The notes below the pieces were generated by a model that saw only the letters and a list, made by a program, of their open reading frames with translations, made no database searches and was not told where the DNA came from. Of a stretch of 64,000 bases of DNA, positions 1-9,133 are shown in pieces. The number at the start of each line of letters is the position of its first letter. Positions within the stretch are counted from its first letter, which is position 1. A program made the translations under genes and the position numbers. The DNA comes from Liolophura sinensis (lineage: Eukaryota; Mollusca; Polyplacophora; Chitonida; Chitonidae): the NCBI RefSeq assembly GCF_032854445.1, contig NW_027018013.1:1-64000 (forward strand), given 5' to 3'.

Positions 1-559
1 CATCAGTTACAAAATGAACATTGTATTCATTATATTAGCACGTTCAATTACAAGATGAACATTGTAATCATTATAAAAGCATGTTCAGTTACAAGGTGAA
101 CATTGTAATCATTATAAAAACATGTTCAGTTACAAGATGAACATTGAAATCATTATAATAGCATGTTCAGTTACAAGGTGGACATTGTAATCAGTATAAA
201 AGCATGCTCAGTTGCAAAATGGACATTGTAATCATTACATTAGCATATTCAGTTACAAGATGAATTCTGTAATAATTATAATAACATTATCAGTTACAAA
301 ATGAACATTGTATACATTATATTAGCACGTTCAATTACAAAGTAAACATTGTAATCATTATAAGAGCGTCATCAGTTGCAAGGTGAACATTGTAATCACT
401 ATACAAGCATGCTCAGTTGCAAAATGGACATTGTAATCATTACAATAGCATATTTAGTTACAAGATGAACATTGTAATCAATATAATAATGTGCTCAGTT
501 ACAAGGTGAACATTGTAATCATTACAATAGCGTGCTCAGTTACAAGATGAACATTGTAA

Positions 560-1824
560 TAATTTAATAGCGTGTTCAGTTACAAAATGAACATTGAAAT
601 CATTATAATAGAATGTTCAGTGCCAAGATGAACATTGCAATCATTATAATAGCATATTCAGTTACAAGATGAACATTGAAATCATTATAATAGCATGTTC
701 AGTTACAAGGTGGACATTGTAATCAGTATAAAAGCATGCTCAGTTGCAAAATGGACATTGTAATCATTACATTAGCATATTCAGTTACAAGATGAATATT
801 GTAATCATTATAATAACATCATCAGTTACAAAATGAACATTGTATTCATTTTATTAGCACGTTCAATTACAAGATGAACATTGTAATCATTATAAAAACA
901 TCATCAGTTGCAAGGTGAACATTGTAATCACTATACAAGCATGCTCAGTTGCAAAATGGACATTGTAATCATTACAATAGCATATTTAGTTACAAGATGA
1001 ACATTGTAATCAATATAATAATGTGCTCAGTTACAAGGTGAACATTGTAATCATTGCAATAGCGTGCTCAGTTACAAGATGAACATTGTAATCATTTTAA
1101 TAGCATGTTCAGTTACAGGATGAACATTGTAAAAATTTAATAGCGTGTTCAGTTACAAAATGAACATTGAAATCATTATAATAGAATGTTCAGTGCCAAG
1201 ATGAACATTGCAATCATTATAATAGCATATTCAGTTACAAGATGAACATTGAAATCATTATAATAGCATGTTCAGTTACAAGGTGGACATTGTAATCAGT
1301 ATAAAAGCATGCTCAGTTGCAAAATGGACATTGTAATCATTCCATTAGCATATTCAGTTACAAGATGAATATTGTAATCATTATAATAACATCATCAGTT
1401 ACAAAATGAACATTGTATTCATTTTATTAGCACGTTCAATTACAAGATGAACATTGTAATCATTATAAAAACATCATCAGTTGCAAGGTGAACATTGTAA
1501 TCACTATACAAGCATGCTCAGTTGCAAAATGGACATTGTAATCATTACAATAGCATATTTAGTTACAAGATGAACATTGTAATCAATATAATAATGTGCT
1601 CAGTTACAAGGTGAACATTGTAATCATTGCAATAGCGTGCTCAGTTACAAGATGAACATTGTAATCATTTTAATAGCATGTTCAGTTACAGGATGAACAT
1701 TGTAATAATTTAATAGCGTGTTCAGTTACAAAATGAACATTGAAATCATTATAATAGAATGTTCAGTGCCAAGATGAACATTGCAATCATTATAATAGCA
1801 TATTCAGTTACAAGATGAACATTA
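560..1824 (+). repeat. 573-bp tandem duplication inside the satellite (about 2.2 copies)
   Basis: Bases from about 560 match bases 573 downstream until about 1824. The GTATTCATTTTATTAG block, for instance, lies at about 842 and again at about 1415. The unit is 14 monomers, one of them 40 bp long, hence 573 rather than 574. The copies differ at a few sites: ATTACATTAG near 757 against ATTCCATTAG near 1338, and GTAAAAATTT near 1129 against GTAATAATTT near 1702. The matching segment upstream of island 4 has only one copy, so this duplication, or its loss, post-dates the larger 42-kb duplication. Confidence 0.85.
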
Positions 1825-2990
1825 TAATAACCTAATACCGTGTTCAGTTACAAAATGAACATTAAAATTATTATAATAGCACGTTCAGTGACAAGGTGAA
1901 CATTTAAATCATTATATTAGCATGCTCAGTTACAAGGTGAACATTGTAATCATTATAATAGCGTCAACGGTTACAAAATCATTATTGTAATCACTATAAT
2001 ATCATGCTCAGTTACAAAATGAATATTGCAATCATTATATTAGCATATTTCATTACAAGATGAACATTGTAATCGTTATTATAGCATATGTAGTTACAAG
2101 ATGAACATTGTAATTAGTAAAAAGCATGTTCAGTTGCAAAATGAACATTGTAATCATTATATTAGCCTGTTCAGTTACAAGATAAACATTGTAATCATAA
2201 TAACAGCATGGTCAGTTACAAGATGAACATTGTAATCATTGTAATAGCATGCTCAGTTACAAGATGAACATTGTAATCATTATAATAGCATATTCGGTTA
2301 CAGGATGAACATTGCAATAACCTAATACCGTGTTCAGTTACAAAATGAACATTAAAACTATTATAATATCACTTTCAGTGACATGGTGAACATTGTAATC
2401 ATTATAATAGCATGTTCAGTTACAAGGTGATTTTTGTAATTACTATAATAGCATGGTCAGTTACAAGACACCCTTTGTAATTATTATAATAGCATCTTCA
2501 GTTACAAGATAAACATTGTAATCATTATTTTAGCACGTTTAGTTAAAACGTGAGGATTGTAATCGATATAATAGCATGTTCTGCTACAAGATAAATATTG
2601 TAATTATTGTAATGGCATTTTCATTTACAAGGTGAACATTGTAATCATTATAATAACATGTTCACTTACAAGATGAACATTGTAATCATTATATTAGGAC
2701 GTTCAGTTACAAGATGAACATTGTAATCATTATAATAGCATGTTCAGTTACAAAATGAACATTGTAATTATTATAATATCATGCTTAGTTACAAGATGAA
2801 CATTGTTATCAGTATAATAGCATGTTCAGTTACAACATAAACATTGTAATCATTATAATAGCATGCTCAATTACAAGATGAACATTGTAATCAGTATAAT
2901 AGCATGCTCAGTTACAAATTTAACAATGTAATCATTATACTAGTATGCTCAGTTACAAGATGAACATTGTAATCATTATAATAACATGTT

Positions 2991-3031
2991 CAGTTACCAG
3001 AGAGAACGACGTTAAAACCCAAGCACTCACT
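2991..3031 (+). repeat. Chimeric satellite monomer with SINE 3' tail (copy 1)
   Basis: The unit starts as a normal monomer (CAGTTACCAGAG) and then switches to ACGACGTTAAAACCCAAGCA followed by CACT repeats. That matches the 3' tail of the SINE inside the islands (about 4481-4513) apart from one base and two fewer CACT units. The next monomer starts at 3032, so the chimera is exactly 41 bp and keeps the array register. It lies 229 bp upstream of the island 1 boundary, and the other three islands have a copy at the same distance. Confidence 0.9.
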
Positions 3032-3259
3032 CAGTTACCAGATGAACATTGTAATCATTATATTAGGACGTTCAGTTACAAGATGAACATTGTAATCAAT
3101 ATAATAGCATATTCAGTTACAAAATGAACATTGTAATCATTATACTAGTATGCCCAGTTACAAGATGAACATTGTAATCAGTATAATAGCATGCTCAGTT
3201 ACAAGATGAACATTGTAATCATTATAATAGCATGTTCAGTTACCAGATGAACATTGTAA

Positions 3260-4133
3260 GAATTATTTTTAGAATAAATCGCTTCCAAACTCTGGTATAT
3301 TCACCTTAGTTTAACTAAACGCCATCATATCGTATTTAAGTTAATTACATGTAATATTGTAATAGGCATGTTCTTAAGTCAAGTGGCCCTTTGTTTAGCC
3401 TTTTAAAACGGAAACTACAGGTATGCACATTTAAGAGAACTTATGTTTGTCCTTTTTTAAAACCATTTTCTTCATTCCTCAATGAAAAATACATGCATTG
3501 TTTCGCACCCCTATTTGCAGCGTACTGGCAATGGGCCAAATGTGTAGAATACGATATCTGTGAAATTAATCTGACTGCAATAAGATCAGAAAATTCGACC
3601 CCAATTCTTTGATGGTTTCTCTACGGTTCTTCTATATCGGGACTAGTCTTGCTGACAATGGTAACTCATGCTCGTCGGCAGGTACACGTACGTTAATGAG
3701 ATCAATAACTTTGTCTCTTTCTTTCAGGACAAATATGTACCTTATTAAACTAACGGTTTTGACAGATAAATGTAACAGCTCTGTGATCTCATCATGTTAG
3801 AAATGAAATAAAAAATGCGATATAGACGTACTTGAGCTCCTAATATGTTTTTTCCAGAGTGCTTACGGTGGACTTCGTTTGGATTCTGTGAGGGTTTTGA
3901 TAGGTCTGTTATATGTTAATTGTGGATTACTGAAAACTCGCACCACTAATATTATATGTACAAACATGTATGCTTAAAGCCTTCCTTTCACTAGGAAATA
4001 AAATAGCCTGAGTAGGAGCCTTGTCAGGTGGGGTTATGTATGGGAGGACTAAGGTTTGCCTGAAGTGAAAGACATAGGTACAGTAAATGGCGCAGAGACA
4101 TACATGTCTTTACAAATAAATGTTATCTGATCG
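3260..4133. other. AT-rich unique sequence, no gene recognised (island 1 left part)
   Basis: About 870 bp without satellite periodicity. ORFs of 73 codons (3391-3612) and 63 codons (3609-3800) are present but look like chance: they are short, overlap out of frame and contain no domain I know. Bases 3341-3373 resemble a shrunken satellite monomer (ATTGTAATAGGCATGTTC at 3356-3373 is like a monomer lacking its middle). A pyrimidine-rich TTTCTTTCAG at about 3718-3727 resembles a splice acceptor but has no convincing exon context. The last 40 bp or so (4093-4133) are the left half of an old 50-bp tandem duplication that the SINE later split. The segment is the same in all four islands. Confidence 0.7.
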
Positions 4134-4145
4134 TCAGTTGCACAG
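4134..4145 (+). repeat. Target-site duplication, left copy (SINE-1, island 1)
   Basis: TCAGTTGCACAG precedes the SINE and the identical 12 bases follow it at 4514-4525. A perfect direct repeat next to a tRNA-derived element is the hallmark of LINE-assisted insertion, so it fixes the SINE boundaries and orientation. Confidence 0.88.
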
Positions 4146-4513
4146 ACCGGCCCGGATAGCACAGTTGGTAGAGCGTCCGCTTCGGGACCGGTAGATCCAG
4201 GATCAATCCTTGGTCGAGTCACACCTAAGACTTTAAAAGAGGAAGTTGTAACTTCCTCGTTTGGCGTTCAGCATGAAGGGGATAGTGCAACGACTGGTTG
4301 ACCCGTTTCAGTATAATGGCTCGGGCGGGGCGGCTTACTTGCCTTCGGTAAGTCGTCTCAGTGATGCAGCACTAAATAAAAGAGCGGTGAAAATCCGTCC
4401 TCCTGCAACAAGGAGGCACATTACACGTGCATGCACCCTAATGATTCCTTCGTCGTCATATGACTGAAAAATTGTTGAGTACGACGTTAAACCCCAAGCA
4501 CTCACTCACTCAC
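4146..4513 (+). mobile_element. tRNA-derived SINE (SINE-1), island 1 copy, apparently full length
   Basis: A non-autonomous retroelement, normally transcribed by RNA polymerase III and mobilised by a partner LINE. The head is tRNA-like: GGCCCGGATAGCACAGTTGG contains a perfect A-box (TAGCACAGTTGG, 4157-4168), an anticodon-arm-like stretch follows at about 4174-4190, and a degenerate B-box lies at 4200-4209 (GGATCAATCC, one base short and mismatched). The body has two clear hairpins: 4239-4258 (9-bp stem GAGGAAGTT, 2-base loop) and 4399-4416 (CCTCC/GGAGG). The 3' end is ACGACGTTAAACCCC followed by CACT repeats. The 12-bp target-site duplication (4134-4145, 4514-4525) proves insertion. The tail type is one I recall from molluscan SINEs; a Repbase or Dfam search would name the family. 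The damaged B-box suggests the copy is no longer a strong pol III template. Confidence 0.88.
4157..4209 (+). promoter_or_regulatory. Internal pol III promoter remnant of SINE-1 (A-box and degenerate B-box)
   Basis: The A-box TAGCACAGTTGG (4157-4168) fits the TRGYNNARNNG consensus exactly. The B-box candidate GGATCAATCC (4200-4209) departs from GGTTCRANTCC by one deletion and two substitutions. The 31-bp gap between boxes is at the short end of what tRNA-like promoters use. The same bases are present in the other three islands, at 21065, 35521 and 46216. Confidence 0.6.
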
Positions 4514-4525
4514 TCAGTTGCACAG
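4514..4525 (+). repeat. Target-site duplication, right copy (SINE-1, island 1)
   Basis: Identical to 4134-4145. Just beyond it, 4523-4571 resembles 4093-4138 (about 88% over the first 41 bases, including a shared GACATACATGTCT). If the SINE and one target-site copy (380 bp) are removed, the two halves lie 50 bp apart. The SINE therefore landed inside an existing 50-bp tandem duplication. Confidence 0.85.
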
Positions 4526-4576
4526 CGACATACATGTCTATACAGAAAAATGCTATCTGATCGCAGTCAGTGTAAA

Positions 4577-4711
4577 ATTCCTGACGGTGTTTACTGTGCA
4601 GCAGAGATTCAGGATGGTGCTTACTGTGTAGCAGAGTTTCAGGATGGTATTTACTGTGCAGCAGAGATTCAGGATGGTGTTTACGGTGCAACAGAGATTC
4701 AGTATGGTGTT
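4577..4711 (+). repeat. 30-bp minisatellite, 4.5 units (island 1)
   Basis: Units start at 4577, 4607, 4637, 4667 and 4697 (the last is half). The core is ATTCAGGATGGTGTTTACTG followed by TGCAGCAGAG, with one to four changes per unit. As 30 is divisible by 3, an ORF (4460-4717, 85 codons) runs through it and would read a 10-residue repeat of the type IQDGVYCAAE. The reverse frame is also open for 61 codons. Open frames on both strands are expected from the repeat itself, so I do not call a gene. It is unrelated to the 41-bp satellite. Confidence 0.88.
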
Positions 4712-4960
4712 AATTGATTTAATCAACGATTCAGGAAAACACAGTGATCCAGGTTTAGAAGCTGCCTGACTTCAGGTTATATTAATATCTTGAAGTAATG
4801 ATACTTCGTTGCTTGAAACCATTTAAACATCCGAATTCCACTGACTCTGTCAACACGCTGGATGAAAGAATAAATTGGAGTGAAATCAGTTAGAGAAACA
4901 CATGATTTTCTATCGGCCTCACAACGTTTTACATTTTACTTACTTATTTAATTTTTGTTT

Positions 4961-5150
4961 GAGGAGGGCCTCAGTTACCGAGGGGGTCAGCACGCCATCG
5001 CCCTGCAATGGGCTTCCAACCGATGCGGTCGCTGTGAGTTCAAGTCCAGCTCAGGCTGGCTGCCTCTTTTTGCCGTCCATGAGGAGGTCTTCTGGCAACC
5101 TGCGGGTAGTCGTGGGTTTCCCCCAGTACACCAAATAAATAAATAAATAA
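4961..5150 (+). mobile_element. Second tRNA-related SINE (SINE-2), probably internally deleted, island 1
   Basis: The head GAGGAGGGCC is followed by a D-arm-like stretch with a weak A-box (TTACCGAGGGG, 4975-4985) and a perfect B-box AGTTCAAGTCC (5037-5047). The body ends CGTGGGTTTCCCCC (5111-5124) and then passes directly into AGTACACCAAATAAATAAAT (5125-5144) and more AAAT. I recall molluscan SINEs in which the TTTCCCCC block and the ACACCAA(AAAT)n tail are separated by about 70 bp, so this looks like an internal deletion. No clear target-site duplication was found; AT-rich flanks (TACTTATTTAAT before, AAATAAATAA after) make one hard to recognise. The 190-bp length fits a short SINE. Confidence 0.72.
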
Positions 5151-6092
5151 TGTTACGACCCAAACTGTCTGTATTATAAAGAGATGGCTTGTTCGAAATA
5201 CACGACAGTTTAGCCGCACAAAAAAGTAACCAAAACCAGCAGATTTTATTTTTCAACAATTTATTACATTTAACAGGAACAGATAACAAGACTTTTACAA
5301 GAGCTAAAATACTTAAGTTTAACAAGAAATGATAGCAATATCTATACAAATACTAAAGTACTTACACAATGCTGAAAAATGCACAGAGGCAATATTTACA
5401 AGAGCGAAAGTCCACAGTATAACTGAGTGTATGACGACATATACACAAAATTCCACAGACAGGGTCCGTGTACTAATAAGCACTGTGTACACAAGAGCAC
5501 AAATTAAGCCTTTGAAGCCTTTGTTGCTAACTAGATAGCGTTTTAGATCTCTTGAAATGACACCTGAAAGGTTTGATTCAATTGTTGTGTAACAGTAATC
5601 ACCGAATGACTGGATGATTGGGTTTGACGTCACATTGTAATGCAAGTATGAAAGAAAGATTCAAAGGTTGAAAGCAATCACTGCGCGGTGTTACTTAAAA
5701 ATCAGGTTGCCTTACACCTGTCAAGGCACTGGATACCACGGATTGCAGATAGTTCTCTGCTGATTTATTTTCATATTTTTTTGTCGATTGTTGAGAAACC
5801 TTGCTATAATGACTGAAAAGAGAAACGATCATAAAAGCTGCGGGGCCAAGTGTTCTCTGTAATCCCACATGGAACACTGGGGTTAGAGCTGATTTCCTAG
5901 CTGGCACCATCTTTTAAGTGCCAATATTGAGAAATGCCTTCTATTTCTTCTCAACGATCAACGGTACAAAGATGCAGTTTGGACCTAATACACGCTAAAA
6001 TGCTCATCTTATCCCCACACATTATCCAGACTAAATCTTTCATTTTTCCCCTCAGCTGAAATAGACTAAATCCAGTTAAAGAGACTCGTGTT
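5151..6092. other. Unique sequence, no gene recognised (island 1 right part)
   Basis: About 940 bp. On the reverse strand there are AATAAA-like words (TTTATT at 5246-5251 and 5260-5265 on the plus strand) and open frames of 108 codons (5319-5645) and 71 codons (5695-5910), none resembling a known protein. The word ACAAGAGC recurs at 5297, 5398 and 5491, hinting at a decayed repeat of about 100 bp. A one-base insertion in islands 2 and 3 near the position of 5475 breaks the 108-codon frame, which argues against coding. Near the right edge CAGTTAAAGAG (6073-6083) looks like a decayed monomer start, so the exact boundary with the satellite is uncertain by about 20 bp. Confidence 0.65.
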
Positions 6093-8549
6093 TTATAATA
6101 GCATGCTCAGTTACAAGATAAACATTGTAATCATTATATTAGCATGCTCAGCTACAAGGTGAACATTGTAATCATTATATTAGCACGCTCAGTTACAAGG
6201 TAAACATTGTAATCATTACAATAGAAAGCTCAGTTACAAGATGAAAATTGTAATCATAATAGCATGTTCAGTTACAAGATGAACATTGTAATCATTATAA
6301 TAGCACGTTCAATTACAAGATGAACATTGTAATTATTATAATAATGTGGTCAGTTACAAGGTGAACATTGTAATCATTACAATAGCGTGCTCAGTTACAA
6401 GGTGAACATTGTAATCATTATAAAAACATGCCCTGTTACAAGATGAACATTGTAATAGTTATAATAGCATGTTCAGTTACGAAGTGAACATTGTAATCCA
6501 TATAATAGCATGCTCAGTTGCAAGATAAACATTGTAATCATTATAATATCATTTTCAGTTACAAGATGAAGATTGTAATCGACATAATAGCATGTTCAGT
6601 TACAAAATGAACATTGTCATCATTAAAATAGCATGTTCAGTTACAAGGTGAACATTGTAATCATTATAAAAACATGCTCAGTTACAAGATGAACATTGTA
6701 ATCATTATAATAGCATGTTCAGTTACAAGGTGGACATTGTAATCAGTATAAAAGCATGCTCAGTTGCAAAATGGACATTGTAATCATTACATTAGCATAT
6801 TCAGTTACAAGATGAATATTGTAATTATTATAATAACATCATCAGTTACAAAATGAACATTGTATTCATTATATTAGCACGTTCAATTACCAGATGAACA
6901 TTGTAATCATTATATTAATGTGCTCAGTTACAAGGTGAACATTGGAATCATTACAATAGCGTGCTCAGTTACAAGATGAACATTGTAATCATTATAAAAA
7001 CATGCCCAGTTACAAGATGAACATTGTAATAGTTATAATAGCATGTTCAGTTACGAAGAGAACATTGTAATCATTATAATAGCATGCTCAGTTGCAAGAT
7101 AAACATTGTAATCATTATAATATCATTTTCAGTTACAAGATGAACATTGTAATCGACATAATAGCATGTTAAAATACAAGATAAAGATTGTAATCATTGT
7201 AATAGCATGTTCAGTTACAAAGTAAACATTGTAATCATTATAATAGCGTCAACGGTTACAAAATCATCATTGTAATTAATATAATAGCATGCTCAGTTAC
7301 AAAATGAATATTGCAATTATTATATTAGCATATTTCATTACAAGATGAACATTGTAATCACTATTATAGCATATGTAGTTACAAGATGAACATTGTAATC
7401 ATTATAAAAACATCATCAGTTACAAGGTGAAAATTGTAATCAGTATAAAAGCATGCTCAGTTGCAAAATGTACATTGTAATCATTACATTAGCATATTCA
7501 CTTACAAGATGAATATTGTAATCATTATAATAACATCATCAGTTACAAAAAAACATTGTATTCATTATATTAGCACGTTTAATTACAAAATGAACATTGT
7601 AATCATTATAAAAGCATGTTCAGTTACAAGATGAACATTGTAATCATTATAAAACATCATCAGTTACAAGGTGAACATTGTAATCAGTATAAAAGCCTGC
7701 TCAGTTGCAAAATGGACATTGTAATTATTACATTAGCATATTCACTTACAAGATGAACATTGTAATTATTATAATAACATCATCAGTTACAAAATGTACA
7801 TTGTATTCATTATTTTAGCACGTTCAATTACAAGATGAACATTGTAATCATTATAAAAGCATGTTCAGTTACAAGGTGAACATTGTAATCATTATAAAGA
7901 CATGCTCAGTTACAAGATGAACATTGTAATCATTATAATAGCATGTTCAGTTACAAGGTGGACATTGTAATCAGTATAAAAGCATGCTCAGTTGCAAAAT
8001 GGACATTGTAATCATTACATTAGCATATTCAGTTACAAGATGAATACTGTAATCATTATAATAACATCATCAGTTACAAAATGAACATTGTATTTATTAT
8101 ATTAGCACGTCCAATTACAAGATGAACATTGTAGTCATTATAATATCATGCTCAGTTGCAAGATGAAGATTGTAATCGACATAATAGCATGTTCAGTTAC
8201 AAGATGAACATTGTAATCATTGTAATAGCATGTTCAGTTACAAAGTGAACATTGTAATCCTTATAATTGCATGTTCAGTTACAAGATGAACATTGTAATC
8301 ATTATAAAAACATCATCAGTTGCAAGGTGAACATTGTAATCAGTATACAAGCATGCTCAGTTGCAAAATGGACATTGTAATTATTACAATAGCATATTCA
8401 GTTGCAAGATGAACATTGTAATCATTATAAAAATGGGCTCAGTTACAAGGTGAACATTGTAATTATTACAATAGCGTGTTCAGTTACAAGATGAACATTG
8501 TAATCATTATAATAGCATGTTCAGTTACTAGATTACCATTGTAATAATT

Positions 8550-9133
8550 TAATAGCGTGTTCAGTTACAAAATGAACATTGAAATCATTATAATAGAATG
8601 TTCATTGGCAAGATGAACATTGTAATCATTATAATAGCATATTCAGTTACAAGATGAACATTATAATAACCTAATACCGTGTTCATTTACAAAATCAACA
8701 TTAAAATTATTAAAATAGCACGTTCAGTGACAAAATGATCATTAAAATTATTATAATAGCATGCTCAGTTACAAGGTGAACATTGTAATCATTATAATAG
8801 CGTCAACGGTTACAAGATGAACATTGTAAAAGTTAAAATAGCGTGTTCAGATACAAAATGAACATTGAAATTATTATAATAGAATGTTCAGTGGCAAGAT
8901 AAACATTGTAATCATTATAATAGCATATTCAGTTACAAGATGAACATTATAATAACCTAATACCGTGTTCATTTACAAAATGAACATTAAAATTATTAAA
9001 ATAGCACGTTCAGTGACAAAATGATCATTAAAATTATTATAATAGCATGCTCAGTTACAAGGTGAACATTGTAATCATTATAATAGCGTCAACGGTTACA
9101 AGATGAACATTGTAAAAGTTAAAATAGCATGTT
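8550..9133 (+). repeat. 286-bp tandem duplication within the satellite
   Basis: The stretch with GAATGTTCATTGGCAAGATG (8596) recurs 286 bp later as GAATGTTCAGTGGCAAGATA (8882), together with the ACCTAATACCG monomer and the GTAAAAGTTAAAATAGC monomer. 286 is seven monomers less one base, because one unit is 40 bp. Several substitutions separate the copies, so it is older than the 574- and 1841-bp events. It is also present at about 51,183-51,766. Confidence 0.75.

Larger units (their letters stand above)
1..3259 (+). repeat. 41-bp satellite array, segment 1 (left of island 1)
   Basis: Head-to-tail monomers of 41 bp, recognisable by a CAGTTACAAG-type start, a GAACATTGTAATCATTATAA core and a GCATG(C/T)T end. 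For example, monomer starts at 2950, 2991 and 3032 are exactly 41 bp apart. Variants carry GTTGCAAAATGG, AAGGTGAAC or GTATTCATTATATTAGC blocks, and some monomers are 40 bp (the GTAATAATTTAATAGC type). All units lie in the same orientation. The segment contains a 573-bp tandem duplication (560-1824) and one chimeric SINE-tail monomer (2991-3031). It matches about 42,592-45,318, upstream of island 4; the offset is 42,591 at the left end and 42,059 next to the island, the difference being the local duplication less one monomer. No gene is seen. Confidence 0.97.
3260..6092 (+). other. Non-satellite island 1 (2.83-kb co-amplified cassette, subfamily A)
   Basis: Satellite similarity stops after monomer position 23 (base 3259) and resumes at monomer position 27 (base 6093). 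In between is 2,833 bp of different composition. Order: unique AT-rich 3260-4133; SINE 4146-4513 with target-site duplications; 30-bp minisatellite 4577-4711; second SINE 4961-5150; unique 5151-6092. The copy belongs with island 4, sharing for example G at 5062, T at 5647, C at 5686, G at 5845, T at 5986, G at 5994, T at 6001 and C at 6037. It has a private T at 5730. No terminal inverted repeats, LTRs or transposase-like ORF were seen, so it is not obviously one transposon. The longest ORF is 120 codons and none looks like a known protein. Confidence 0.9.

Noticed and set aside
2945-3127. 60-codon ORF repeated 10 or more times in the array
   Set aside because: It is ordinary satellite sequence kept open for about 180 bases because the chimeric monomer lacks the usual stop. 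With a 41-bp period the frame shifts each unit, so it is not a protein gene.
1-3259. CRISPR array
   Set aside because: The units are contiguous diverged monomers without unique spacers, extend for tens of kb, and are accompanied by eukaryotic SINEs.
3682-3727. Possible 46-base intron (CAG/GTACAC donor, TTTCTTTCAG acceptor)
   Set aside because: Too short for a typical animal intron, and no reading frame is improved by removing it.
3391-3800. 73- and 63-codon ORFs in the island left part
   Set aside because: Short, overlapping in different frames, low-complexity context and no similarity I recognise.
4146-4220. A functional tRNA gene
   Set aside because: The T-arm and B-box are degenerate, no acceptor stem closes, and target-site repeats show it is the head of a SINE.
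4261-4467. 68-codon ORF within SINE-1
   Set aside because: It lies wholly inside a tRNA-derived SINE, which does not encode protein.
4987-5349. 120-codon ORF on the minus strand in each island
   Set aside because: It runs antisense through SINE-2 and its AAAT tail, with no recognisable domain. Conservation among islands only reflects recent duplication.
5319-5645. 108-codon ORF on the minus strand (islands 1 and 4)
   Set aside because: A one-base insertion in islands 2 and 3 breaks it to 60 codons. No domain or start context supports coding.
3260-6092. Island as a single DNA transposon, LTR element or Helitron
   Set aside because: No terminal inverted repeats, long terminal repeats, target-site duplication or characteristic hairpin end were found at the island boundaries.
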